NCBI GenBank assembly: GCA_002812745.2 | Contig: NCSJ02000351.1 | Location: 1-42,684 of the forward strand | Reading direction: 5' to 3' | DNA: 42,684 bases | Source: Scytalidium lignicola | Lineage: Eukaryota; Ascomycota; Leotiomycetes | In this document: positions 1 through 10,847 of the stretch, in pieces | Numbering within the stretch: the first letter of the stretch is position 1 | Layout of the letters: each line of letters opens with the position of its first letter | The notes under the pieces: generated by a model | Database searches by the model: none | The model's input: the letters and a program-made list of their open reading frames with translations, nothing else | Told to the model about the DNA's origin: nothing | Translations under genes and position numbers: made by a program

Positions 1-1
1 G

Positions 2-406
2 GGGCATTCGACCATCCAGCTGCGCCCGTTCGACGCCCAACTTGATGCGCTTTGCTTCTTCCCGCTCTCGTCTTTCTCCTCCATCCAGTGTGTCCAATCT
101 GACTGGTCAAGGAACGATGCGCTCGCACTCAGGAGGAGGCACGAGAGGCTTGAATGGCTTCAAGAGAGGGGCTTGAGCGGCTCGCATGGGCTCTGCCACG
201 CTCCAAACCCCGGCACTGGGCCTGGACCCTTCTTGCTAGCACAGGCACCAAGCCAGCCCTGTGGTCAGCACCATGAACCAACCCGGGCACGACCCCGACG
301 GCCAGAGCAATCAGAGCAATCAGAAGACAATCAGAGACCAACAAAGCAAACTGCAGTTCTCATCAGCAAATCCCCGAGGCCAGGTACCTGCCGATCCAGC
401 CAATAA
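2..406 (+). other. Reading frame open from the left edge, unidentified
   Basis: Frame 2 is open from the first bases of the window to a TAA at 404-406 (135 codons), so it could be the 3' end of a gene that starts outside. The first half reads like protein, with a basic stretch around residues 45-55 (RRRHERLEWLQERG). The second half is low-complexity Ser/Gln/Pro/Arg and covers a CAATCAGA-type tandem repeat near 308-333. No family is recognised. Two other frames are also open for 70-90 codons here, which is common in GC-rich promoter DNA, so this may be chance. Bases 407-922 hold no supported gene and include the leader and promoter of the receptor that starts at 923. Confidence 0.2.
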
Positions 407-922
407 TGTCGATTCCTTGGACCGAACCCCTCAATGGAAACAGCAGATCGTCTTCGTAACCTCAAGCATGGCAGGGACTCTCTCGTGGGAGCCGCAAACA
501 ATCAGTCTCCAGGCTGTCCAACCCAGATGATCGACTTGCACCACAAGTACCCCATCATGGATTCTGGGCGGGACGCATACTTCCTTCCATGTACAGAAAT
601 GCAACTTTGACTCCTCAGCGGGGCCCGCCTGTGGTATGACCCTCCGTTCTTCTACTACCCTTCCTTTGCAGTTGGACTGGTCATCCATATCTCTCTCTTA
701 AAGGAATAATGTCGCCCCGACCTTGACCATCTCTATCATCCCTCTAACTTAGGTCGTTGGCGTAGGGCTGGATTAAAAGTCAGTCGCTCGCTTTGTCTCA
801 CTCGCCACTGAGGACGACCACTAACCAACAGGAGCTTGGCCACAATCAGTCGAATTCTTCATCAACTAAGGGAGAAGAAACAAAAAGGAAAGAAGAGGAC
901 GCGAGATTCCCAAAAAGCAAAG

Positions 923-2402
923 ATGGACAACTACAATTCGGAATCGCAGACCCTCTCTCCTCTACCTGGAGTCCTCTCTCATGGCCTCGTGGCTGTCTCG
1001 ACGTTCGGTCTGCTCTCCTTCTTTTGCTCAACCTCACTCTTTCTCTACCTCAGCTATCGCCTCTTCACATGGCACCTGCAGCCAGCTCCAGCATGCATAT
1101 CGGTATCGCAGCCCAGCAAGCGGCCACCGATGAATCAATTCCTCTTCCTAATATATAATCTCTTATTCGCCGATATGCAGCAGGCTATGGCTTTCCTGCT
1201 GAACATATATGCCCTCCGGCGAAATGGCATCTTCGTCGACACAACGACATGCTGGGCACAAGGCTGGTTCGTGTCGACAGGAGACATGGCTAGCTCGACT
1301 TTTATCTGTGCTATTGCCATCCACACGTTCTTTGCCGTAGTCAAGGGCTACCGCTTGCCCAGCAAGCTTTTTTATCCCGTCATTGCTTTCCTATGGGTGT
1401 TTATCTATGTGATGGCACTGTTGGGGCCAATAATGCACGGAAGGAAGTTCTATGCCAGGGCTAGTGCTTGGGTGAGTCAATGTATCCATTTTCCCTTAAC
1501 ATCTCTCTCGGTCACAATGACGCAAAAATATTCCCTGTATTATACCTCCAGGGAAATAAGATACAAAATTTCTTGCCATCTATCCATCTGATGCATGTCG
1601 CATTGCTTGCACTAGTTGATCAGGCTGAACGTCGACTAACTATCAATATCAATAGTGCTGGATCAACTCAGAATTCCAAGATGAACGTCTCTGGCTCCAC
1701 TACTTCTGGATTTTCATTTTCATGTTCTCCACCATCCTCATTTACGGCTGTATAGCCATCTACCTCCGCTTCTGGCCCTCCAAATCTCCAACTACCACAA
1801 CATCCACTAGCCTGAGAAGCTCCACTCACAGCGCCACGCCTCTAATGATCATCTACCCTCTTATCTACGTTGTCTGCACAATCCCTCTGGCTGCAGGTCG
1901 TATAGTCTCTCTAGCAGGGAAGGATGTTTCCCTGGGCTACTTCTGCGTCGCTGGCAGCATGATCGCCTGCAATGGCTGGTTAGACGTGTTACTTTATGCT
2001 AGCACTCGTGCGGAGATCGTCTTCTCTGAAGACCGGCCCAACGAGGACACCGGCATCGACACCTTCGGCTTCCTCGGCTGGACCAAGTTCGGTCCGGGTA
2101 TGGGCAATGTCACTCGGATCGAGGCCAGCAACGCGCATGGCCACGGCGGAAAGAACAGCAAGCAGAGCAGAAGCGGAAGGGGAAGCATGGGACGAAGCGA
2201 GAGCTCCGAGAACCTGTACGGTATTGGACTGCGACAGATTGGTGTTAAGGGCGAGGTATCCATCAGCGTGGAGGAGCGAGTAGTCCCTGACGCAGAGAGA
2301 GACCAGAGTCGATTTAGACATCATCCGTCTAGTGGTGGAAGTGTCAAGGCTAGCTGGGACGGGGGGAGGAGTGGAGAAAGCATGATGAGTTCAGATGCTT
2401 AG
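923..2402 (+). CDS. Seven-transmembrane G protein-coupled receptor (Git3/cAMP-receptor-like)
   Basis: Two exons, 923-1471 and 1656-2402, give 431 aa. The 184-nt intron has a GTGAGT donor, a GACTAAC branch site and an AATAG acceptor; both exons join in phase 0 so that ...ASAW is followed by CWINSEF. Seven hydrophobic helices are visible: about 14-43, 70-98, 110-140, 150-172, 190-215, 235-260 and 270-297. Helix 6 contains YPLIYVVCTIP and helix 7 contains NGWLDVLLYASTR, both typical of the fungal glucose/cAMP-receptor-like GPCR group. The cytoplasmic tail (about 130 aa) is Ser/Gly/Arg-rich, as expected for a phosphorylated receptor tail. The family senses nutrients or other extracellular signals through heterotrimeric G proteins at the plasma membrane; the ligand here is unknown. 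The start is the first ATG that leads into helix 1. An upstream ATG at 836 in the same frame would add 29 basic residues. Confidence 0.8.
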
Positions 2403-4794
2403 TCCTCTCTCTTTCCTTCCCCTCAATTTCCACATCAGTTAACAGGGAAACTTTTATCTCACCTCAGGAAATCAAACCTGAATATCTAATCTGTCTTGGA
2501 GTTCTTTGGAAGGGGTTTTCGGGAAATACGCGCAATACATATATATGTGCGGCAGAATTTTTATATACAATACCACCGGGACAGGGGTTTGCCGTCAGCG
2601 ATAGGAGAATAGTGGAAACGGCAACGGCGGTCTTTTGGGTTATTCGCTATAATCTTCTATCTTCCTTTTTTTTGGCCTTTTTAATATGCAAAATGTAATA
2701 TATCTACCTAAGGGGAAAAGTGTTCTACGAATTTTCTTTGTTTCTGGGTCGGTTGGGGTTTGGATGGGAGGGACTCAAGAGGAAAAAATGGGATGAATGT
2801 TGTTTGGAAAGCAGAGATACCTACATATATATACCCTCTGGATATATAAATAAACCTGCTTTAATATATTAAACCCCATGATCAATACGAAATGATTCTA
2901 TGCTGTATTTCCATTCTTTACACGATTGCTAGCTAATTCACAGGGCGTTTATCCATCTCACCAGATAACTGTGGTTAATATGACAGTGCATTTTTCAACA
3001 TATGGTCTCTTCTAATGTCTAAACAATTGGTTAATAGTTATCAGAAGTGCAAGGGAGTCTTGTCAGTCTTCAATGAGATCTCTTGACTCTCCTGAAAATA
3101 TTCAGAAAGTTCGTAAGGGGATCTCTTTCACTATTCAAATAAAACCCACTACCTTCTTGCCAAATATCTAGAGAATTGTCACTACGATAGAGTTGACATC
3201 GTCTTGCTCTGCTTGTATGCTTGTGGTTTAAAGATCTAAAAGGTGAATTACGTTTCCTTATTTTTGATTGGAGTTTGTATTGAGGGCGATGGTGAGAAGT
3301 CAAAATGGAGGAAGTTCTGGCATCTTTTTATAATGATCTTATGCATGCATCAGAGAGTTAGCTGTGCTTTTATTCAATGAACTCTAATGGTTGAATAGAC
3401 TCCAATTACGGAAGTCTGATTGGAATAAAGTAAAAAGGAGAAGGAGAAGCTAAATGCAATCACCTTAGCAGTAGTGTCTTGCTTGTCTCACTAGATACAT
3501 TGATACAATACTAGTATAAAAACAGGAAACCTGCGCCAACTTCTCTGCCTCAGAAATAGATACCAGCGAGAAAAGAAGCTTGAGATTACGGGACAGTCAG
3601 TGGCTGTAAGATCCCAAGAATCATTCTTCCCGAAATTGAATCATCCTTGCGTTTGGTATTGGTATACCAAGTATAATTAATATTGACCATCATACAGAGG
3701 TAATCACTGTTTCTTTCCCTCTTCCATATTCTGTTTGGCTATAAAATTATCCTTTCTTCTCAACGTATGGCAGCGATATCGGGTTCGTACAGTAAATAAG
3801 CGCGCTGTTATGGACGTAAGGTGAAGCTGAGCCACCAATCAACCACCAACCAACCAACCAATCAAATGGTAGGATGCGGTAGAATAGGAGAAAGGAAGGC
3901 TTAATTGATTACTGTGGCTACTACGCCCACTACTATATATACTAAATACTAAAACGCGGGGAAATCTGGGGTTACGTACGTACAAGCGTAGACCCCATAT
4001 GGAGAACCCCTACCACAATATACAATAATCTAGAAATAAGGTGCTAAGTATGATAGTAACGTATTTGTCTTTCGTTAATTGTCATATATTCACTAGACCA
4101 TTGCGTTTGCCAAGTGTTCAAATTTTTATCCGTGTCTGTGCATAACGAATAGCCTCTTTATTGTGGTTATAGAGATCAATAATTTCAAGTTTAGAACTAT
4201 CAAACCAAAAGTCATTTTGAACTGATCATATTTTCATCACAATCTAGACACACACTGTAGCTAACATGAACAAAAAAAGGTCACCCATATTTATTTGATC
4301 TCAACAAAAAAAGAGACAAAGTCTACAAAATATCAAACAATCAGCTTTATAATACATTTTTCTCGCTGTTAAATACACATCTGCGCTGAGAACCTTTTTT
4401 CTATTTTCTTTTTACCAATTGTTTCCGAATTAACCGCTTTCGAACCCCGCGCCCTCCCCCAATCCCATCAGATCTTTCTCTTTTTTTGCAATGGTTCTAG
4501 GCTCAAAATGCAAGGGGTATCAAAAAGTGTTAAGAGACCCTAACCCACACCAAACTAGTACAGAAAATACCCACCAAACCGCCCCCTCTCTGCTGATAAA
4601 TTTTTGCAGGCCCCTTCCAATCCGGATCGCCCGTCGATCGATTTGGGTATATAGTCGAATGGTCCCTTTAAGAGACTCCGATGGAAAAAATGCAGTAAAG
4701 ATAGTTCTGGCAGTGTGCAAGTCATGACGTTTGATTTGAGACTAGTCGAAAATCCAAAATTAAGGAGACAGTCCAGTTCATCCCCCCCCTACGC
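2403..4794. other. Intergenic, 2.4 kb
   Basis: No supported gene. The part next to the receptor is its 3' flank, with pyrimidine-rich and TATATA-rich stretches near 2520-2880. From 3070 to 4480 the DNA is AT-rich and all frames are short. A copy of a dispersed repeat lies at about 3774-4012 and is listed separately. The downstream end contains the 3' flank of the minus-strand membrane protein gene. Confidence 0.7.
3774..4012 (+). repeat. Dispersed repeat, copy 1 (MITE-like)
   Basis: This segment matches the reverse complement of 9910-10115 over about 200 bp with scattered differences. Shared landmarks in order are GATATCGG, CTGAG(C/T)CACCA, CCAACCAATCAAATGGTA, GGTAGAATA(G/A)GAGAAA, GAAGGCT and TATATACTAAAT. 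It ends with a 38-bp module (3973-4010) that begins TACGTACGTA and ends GGAGAACCCC. It has no coding capacity. Terminal inverted repeats are not clear, so its transposon class is open. Confidence 0.65.
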
Positions 4795-6262
4795 CTAGAA
4801 GACCGAAGTTTCAGTCACCGTAACGTCGCGCTTGACCGTAATACCCATGCCATTGTTCTCCGTAGAATGGCCATCATCAGCACCATCACCCTGAACTTGA
4901 CGTCCAGCTGCCCGGAACTCGTTCGTCAACCCCATCTCGTCATCGCTCTTGTTGTTATGAGACTTGTTACTATGGTCGTTCAGCGCATAGAACTCGCCAT
5001 TTTGAGATCGAAGCCTCGAGGGACCGGTGCCGTAGATTTGATGCGAGCTGGCCTGGACGCTACTGCCTGGGAACCATTTAGGCAGGTATCTCCGGACCAA
5101 CGGATAGAGGGTGGGCAGACAGGCACAGACGATGCCGATGTTGGGCTCGACGGAGGACCAGACAAAGGCTTGAGACATGTTCCAGGTCAGGTCCTGAGAT
5201 TGGAACATCTTGGCGAGGACGTAAACACGGACGATTCCGGCGATGCAGACGCTATATACAAATTAAATCTGTGCCAGTAGCGGGAAAAGAGACTTCATGA
5301 ATGCATGGGCCTGGAATGGGATGGAATGGGATGGGATGGGATAGGATACATACAATCCACCTAGAGCAAAGATACCCAACACACTCATTCGCTTTTGAAT
5401 GGGCATCTGCAGTCTCCAGACCATGGGGATGGGAGTGGCCAAGATGAGGAAATCGGTGACGACGCTAGCTATACCGTTCCCGATGAAGAAAGCAGAGATG
5501 TTGATACATTTTCCATGTGAGGTGGGATCGGAATACTGCCTCCAGAAGAAATTGTAAGGTTTACATTGGACAATGGCGACGATGATGATGGCGATCCACC
5601 AGCCGATGACGAGAAAAAGAACGCCATAAAGCATCTTCCGGAAGAAGACGACAGGGAATATTCGGTAGTAGAAGTAAACGAGGGACAGTTTGGTCAAAGG
5701 GATGACGGAGCCGTAGAAGAATTCATATATCCAGAGGACCTGTTGAGCAAGTTTATAAGTCAAGAATGTCTGGTGGGATGATTCTTTTTTTCGTCTGCTT
5801 ACTTTGACGATGAGGCCAATCTCGACCTCTGGATTCCAAATGTGCCTGCCAATTCCATGATAACAGGCTAGAGTTTTGAGTTTTCGTCAGCTTATTTGTG
5901 TCTTAAAAGCTTCTCAAGATGGAAAGTTGGGAGGAAAACGCACCGTAGATGGAGAGGGCACCTGTTCCCCATGCAGCTATCTAATCAACCAGCACCATTA
6001 ATTAACATCCGAAAAGGGAAAGAAAAAAAGAATAGAAAAGGAGAAGAAGAAGCATATATCCTCCACTCAGGATTATCATACATACCAAAGCTGCAAAGAT
6101 GAAGTAGTCATCCAACTGTAAGGACACCTTGGAAGTCAATTTGGAGACGACACGCAAGGCCACGGAAAAGGACGCAATGATCATCAAGGCTATCACCGGG
6201 GCGATGACCTGCCCTCTGATGTCGGCATTGAGATCGATGCCGGGAGGAGGCCCCGAACTCAT
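4795..6262 (-). CDS. Fungal rhodopsin/SAT4-like integral membrane protein
   Basis: Five exons on the minus strand: 6262-6086, 5980-5944, 5867-5803, 5769-5354 and 5251-4795, giving 383 aa. All joins keep frame with GT/AG borders. Family signatures are LQLDDYFIFAAL at the end of exon 1, WGTGALSIY in the 37-nt exon 2, GIGRHIW in the 65-nt exon 3, KLSLVYFYYRIFP and CKPYNFFW in exon 4, and WSSVEPNIGIVCACLP in exon 5. This series is the fungal rhodopsin domain (SAT4/PTH11-like) with about seven membrane helices and a polar C-terminal tail. Such proteins are plasma-membrane proteins of mostly unknown ligand; some act as surface-sensing receptors. The start chosen is MSSGPPPG at 6262; an upstream in-frame ATG at 6364 would add 34 residues without family character. 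The proposed third intron is only 33 nt and could instead be retained as 11 extra residues. Confidence 0.8.
5313..5347. repeat. Tandem GGGAT/GGAAT repeat in an intron
   Basis: About seven imperfect pentamers of GGAAT or GGGAT type lie within the fourth intron (5353-5252) of the rhodopsin-like gene. It is a simple-sequence tract with no other function visible. Confidence 0.8.
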
Positions 6263-8401
6263 GATGGAATGAACCTGTGTAACCACCGCATTCACGTATA
6301 GAATGGGATCTCCAGCTGACTGGCTGTTGCTGGATATATGTAGTTTGGAACAATCAATGCACAAAAATTCATGTTCATCGGTCAGGTCATCGCTTCAGGG
6401 TAGAAAGTTGGGAAAAAAACGCTCAGACAGGCTTGGATTCGGCAATTGGAAGGATGTATGCTTCAGGATTAGATGGTGGTAGGGGGGTGTTCGACATTCG
6501 ACACTTGTTCAAGTGCTGATCTTCATTTTGGGGTCGGAAAATGGGCAGAGAAGGGATTTTTTCTTTCTATCTCTCTCTGTCGTGCCTGTCAAGGTTTGCC
6601 CATCACCCTCGCACGTCTCGGCAGTGAGTCCAGTTGATCTGGACAAATAAAAAGCAAGGTTAGTCGGTTCTAGGGCGAAGGGATGTAAGCTAGTAAGATA
6701 CAAATCGAGTACTTGGTTTTTGTTGGCTAATCGGAAGCTCTATATCCGCGCCCCCCCAAATCTTTTAGGAAAAGATGAGTATACTTAAGAGGGAGAAAAA
6801 AGGAGAAGAAGAAGGAAAAGGAGAAAGAAAAGATAAAGAGGGAAAAGACAAAATATGATAGAACATGGAAAGTGCTCCTAGAGATACCGTAGTTATGTGT
6901 TAGGTTTACTTTTTACTGCATTTAAACTTCCAGCCGTAGAATCTGATTGATTCGATCAACTATATGTAACTTATGTACTGCATGTATGTACTGTATGTAC
7001 AGCACAGTACAGTATAATTTAAGTATCTTGAAGGGCAAAAAACAAAAAACCAACGCACAGTAAACCGCCGACATCTTGTTTGTCACCGAGATGCATGAGC
7101 AAAAGTCGTCGTTGCGACTTTGTCTCAGATCATGCGAAGCTAAGGGACGTCGCGAGACTAACGCGATCCGTCCAGTATCTCCATTCAGTTATCTCCAGTG
7201 GCTTTTCTCCTCGGACGATCGTTATTGCCGAAAATAGCGAACTGCATCTCAGCCTATGCTGTATCGGGCTAAAACGGGACGGTTCTGCCATCGAGAGATC
7301 GCGGATCGCTGCCGAATCGGGGACAAGGGCGTGGCCCATCATTTCGGGATTGGATCCAACCATTCCGCTGTCAACGTCAACTCTGCGCTAGAGCCGCACC
7401 AACAAATCACCGATGGCATTCTCCTGTAGCACAACAACGGGGATAAAGTTACTGGAGAAGGGAAGTACAGTACTACACAGTATTTTGAAAGCTAGAGGCG
7501 GACTAACGCCATTGCCGGATGGGTAAGACCCAGGTATATGTATATGTATATGTCCGTACATATCAAGGAGCAGAGCAGTTATAAGTAGATTGACCTTCGC
7601 AATTATCCCCTTCGCAATCATCTTCTCTACGCGTTGCTTCTCCCCTCTTCACGTACCATTCCTCCTTCTGTTGCTGCTGAATACGAGCGTTATCTTCTTT
7701 TGTACGAAATCACCGACTAACAGGGACAAGGGAAACGCAATCAAGTGTATTCTCCCCCCTCCCCCTGGCCTAGGTCGCAGTCTGGGACGTCTTGGCTCGC
7801 CTGGCTATNAAAAAAAAGGCAGCATTCGAGATGTGTGCGTGTTATTCCCTGCGTGCCAGGATTTTTGGCCCTCCTGTATTGCTTCTGTCCTGCTCTAATC
7901 GATCAACATGGTAACGTTGGAAAGGATTCATGTATAGTACAGTAGTAGTAGCACGAATCATTGTAACATCCATCCTGACTGTGTAGATTAGACCTGATTC
8001 GGTACGATTACCTGTTATCTCGCTCTTATACATACATTAGTACTATACTCTAATTGCTTATTGCACGCATAGTCATGAATAATTTTGTTTTTTTGTTTTG
8101 TTTTGGAAAACTTCCTTCAATGCTCTATTTCTGATATGATCTACAGTTAAGAGGGAAGATTTGTCGATGATCGTCAATTCTATGCAACAAATCACAATCC
8201 CATTAATCTTAAAACAAAACAAAAAAACCAAGGCATAAAGGCATAAAACCGAGTTTGAAAAGAACTCTAAAAAAAAAAAACTCTAAAAAGGAGCTAACAG
8301 CAACTATGGCTTTCTACCAAGAAACGAGGGGTATCTATTTTCTCCAAAATTTGATTGGACGCTTGGACCCATCTTGTCCAAATACCAGTACTGTATTTTC
8401 A
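6263..8401. other. Intergenic, 2.1 kb
   Basis: This stretch lies between the start of the rhodopsin-like gene and the stop of the hydrolase gene, both on the minus strand. It holds the promoter of the former. A more GC- and CpG-rich patch at about 7050-7400 has short overlapping frames on both strands but no recognisable protein. Several TACAGTAC/TACTGTAC motifs occur (near 7003, 7465 and 7936). An N sits beside an A run at 7809. No gene is supported. Confidence 0.6.
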
Positions 8402-9293
8402 TTAGGCGATGACTTCGCCTACCGAACTCCGGATAACCTCCACCACTTTGCTGGGCGCACTCAACATGGGCGAGTGGCTCGAGTTGCAGACGTGAGAAAC
8501 TACATGGGCTCCCCCAATGCCTGCCATTGCCTGCTGTGCGACAAAGGGGATGGCGTTATCTTGCTCGCAGAGCAGATACGCTACAGGCGCGTCTTGGTAC
8601 GCAGGGTATGTCAACGGGGTGTAGAACGAAGGTTTCGCCTGATGGGTTAGCTTGAGCCGATACTCTTCTTTTGTCGAATCTGGCAGGTCGTTGTAGAAGA
8701 TCTGTTCGGCCCCCTCGACGGTCATCTTGTCACCCTGAAAAAAGAAAGAAGTTTGGTGGTCAGTATAGGTGCAGTAACATCGCTGGAAGCCCCTCTTATC
8801 TATGCCTGGTTGCTAACTTTTTTTTTGCTAGGCAGGAAGAGAGGAGAAAACTTGTGAAAGTAAATTAACTTACTTCGACCACTGTCCAGGGTGCCATGCC
8901 ACCCAGAAACCCTGCTAAAGATGCCCCTGGTGGCAGCAAAAATGCCGTGATATAGACCAGGGCGACTATGCCCCCGGCCTTCTGCTCTGCCTCTCGGTCT
9001 TTCCTGAGCAGGCCCTTGGCACTCTCCGTCCCTGGAATCCCTCCGTATGAGTGCATGACGATAACCACTTCCTTTCCTGCGGCGACCAGCGCGGATGTCG
9101 TCTCCTGGATGTGTGCTGCGTCGTCGGCCATTGTCGTCGTAAGCTCGCCGCCAGCAGAAGGCAGGTCGACCGCCTTGAAGGGGTACCCGTGCTCCTTCAA
9201 TTGCAAGATGACACTGTCCCAGCAGTTAGAGCGGTGCCAGGCGCCGTGGACCAGCACGACGGTTGGTTTCTCGGTGATGCCAACGGAGCCCAT
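8402..9293 (-). CDS. Alpha/beta hydrolase (AB_hydrolase_6 type)
   Basis: Two exons, 9293-8874 and 8734-8402, encode 250 aa. The 139-nt intron has a GTAAGT donor and a TTTTTTCAG acceptor, phase 0. The fold signatures are clear: strand and oxyanion segment VVLVHGAWH (about residues 10-18), nucleophile elbow MHSYGG with the Ser near residue 81, LLCEQDNAIP near 200 supplying the likely acid, and SSHSPML near 230 supplying the catalytic His. The length matches small cytosolic hydrolases of the MES/salicylate-esterase-like group. The substrate cannot be read from the sequence. The start MGSVGITEKP at 9293 is preferred because the in-frame ATG at 9395 lies before a CA/CT simple repeat that would translate as His-Thr repeats. 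No signal peptide is seen. Confidence 0.85.
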
Positions 9294-9349
9294 GTTTGGT
9301 TCGTTTTGCTTTGCTTTGGTTCGGTGTTTTATATCTAGATAAGGGGGAT

Positions 9350-9375
9350 GTGTGTGTGTGTGTGTGAGAGAGAGA
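9350..9375. repeat. TG/AG dinucleotide microsatellite
   Basis: A run of TG dinucleotides followed by AG dinucleotides lies 57 bp upstream of the hydrolase start codon, in its likely 5' leader or promoter. Confidence 0.9.
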
Positions 9376-9909
9376 AAGGGCAGATAGCTACTCAACTAGG
9401 TCCTCCTGAGAAACAGTTCAGGATCGAGGTAGGTGAAGCTGCTCTTATAATCTACTGCAGCTAGGGCCGACCCCCCTCACGCCTGGCTATCATGAGAAAG
9501 AGTTGAAACCATCGGGAATTGACTACGGCTAATGCGCGCCATCTCTTTTTGTAATAGTTGGTAATAGTTGGTAATGCCTGGCTATCGGACTGATTGGCCA
9601 AGTGGAGAAGATCCAAGACGGTACGGATAGTTAACGGATACTACCCCCTCCTCCATCGGAACTGTGCCTTTCGTATACGTGAAGTTAATTAAGTTCTTAC
9701 TCACCGTATTCAATGATCAAGGGCTCCACGATATCTCCTGAAATGTTTCCCTTTTCTTTTTGCAGTCCACACACCCCGATAAGTCTGTTTGCCCATCGGT
9801 TCCCCTATCCATCAGATATATCACGTGACAACCCCCCTCCTCAACCTCCTATGAATCGATAAGGTAGAATACTGAATTATTGCATATTGTCATAAAGAAT
9901 TCCCGTTCC

Positions 9910-10115
9910 CTACGTACGTATGGAGGGGAGACCCCGTATGGAGAAGCCCCGCCCCGAGATTCCCCCTCACTTTAGAATTTAGTATATATTAGTAACTTTA
10001 TTAGTAGCTATGGTAAGCAAGCCTTCTTTTCTCTTATTCTACCACGCCATACCATTTGATTGGTTGGTTGTTGGTTAATGGTGACTCAGCTACACTTTAC
10101 TAAGTACCGATATCA
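9910..10115 (-). repeat. Dispersed repeat, copy 2 (MITE-like)
   Basis: The body is the reverse complement of the body at about 3774-3960: TTATTCTACC, CCATTTGATTGGTTGG and CTCAGC follow in reverse order. A 40-bp module at 9911-9950 (TACGTACGTA to GGAGAAGCCCC) matches the module at 3973-4010 but in the same plus-strand orientation, so body and module are rearranged relative to each other in the two copies. No coding capacity is seen. Confidence 0.65.
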
Positions 10116-10847
10116 CGTACCGAATCTACGTACATATATACGAACAACCCGATAGCACGCCTATTACTAAAACGAGGACTCACTTAACTATCTGTACTCC
10201 GTATGCTGAATAATAATGTTAATGTATTAACTTACGTATAACACCACCACTTTCCATCCATCCCTATAATACACNAAAAAACCAGAAAAAAACAAAAAAA
10301 AAGACTATGTAAAAATGTTGTATCATTGCAATGTAATAATGCAAAATGCAAAAATGATGTTCTCTTTTTTGGTTGCCCCCCAATCTCCATAACTCTCTTT
10401 CCTTTTCTCTCTTTCTCTAATATTTCCACCCTAGATTAAGAAAGCAAAAAAACAAACATAAACCAGGAAAAAGACAAAAGCCTTGGAACAAGGACAACTG
10501 TCCGAATCAAACCCTGCTTTTCACCTCATGTCAATGGTCGACAACATAAAAAATTGTTGCTGCTCCAGACTAAGAGACTGCTGCTGATGCCCGTCAAACC
10601 AGCAAAAGTCGACTGTGTGAGCGATGAACTCTCTAATTTCCTCTCTCCATCCCAAAGTGCCAAAAAGAAAAGGTGATGCCCCCCAAGTAATACACGTGTC
10701 AGTTTCTTTTTTTTGAAAAAAAGTTCAAGAAGCCAAAAGCCGTGAAAAAAAAACTCATGCACCGTTTGTGTCCCTTTCATGCCCATGTCCATAACCATGC
10801 ACATGTCATTCGCCATTTAACCATGTCGTTTGCACTCTCTTTTCTAT

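Larger units (their letters stand above)
9294..10847. other. Intergenic, 1.55 kb
   Basis: This is the promoter side of the hydrolase gene and the 3' flank of INO80. It contains a second copy of the dispersed repeat (9910-10115), a TG/AG tract at 9350-9375, and an N beside an A run at 10275. The short frame at 10526-10816 has no family resemblance and lies in probable INO80 3' UTR. No gene is supported. Confidence 0.65.

Noticed and set aside
7080..7391. CpG-rich patch with frames on both strands
   Set aside because: Neither strand gives a recognisable protein, and no RNA fold was evident by eye.
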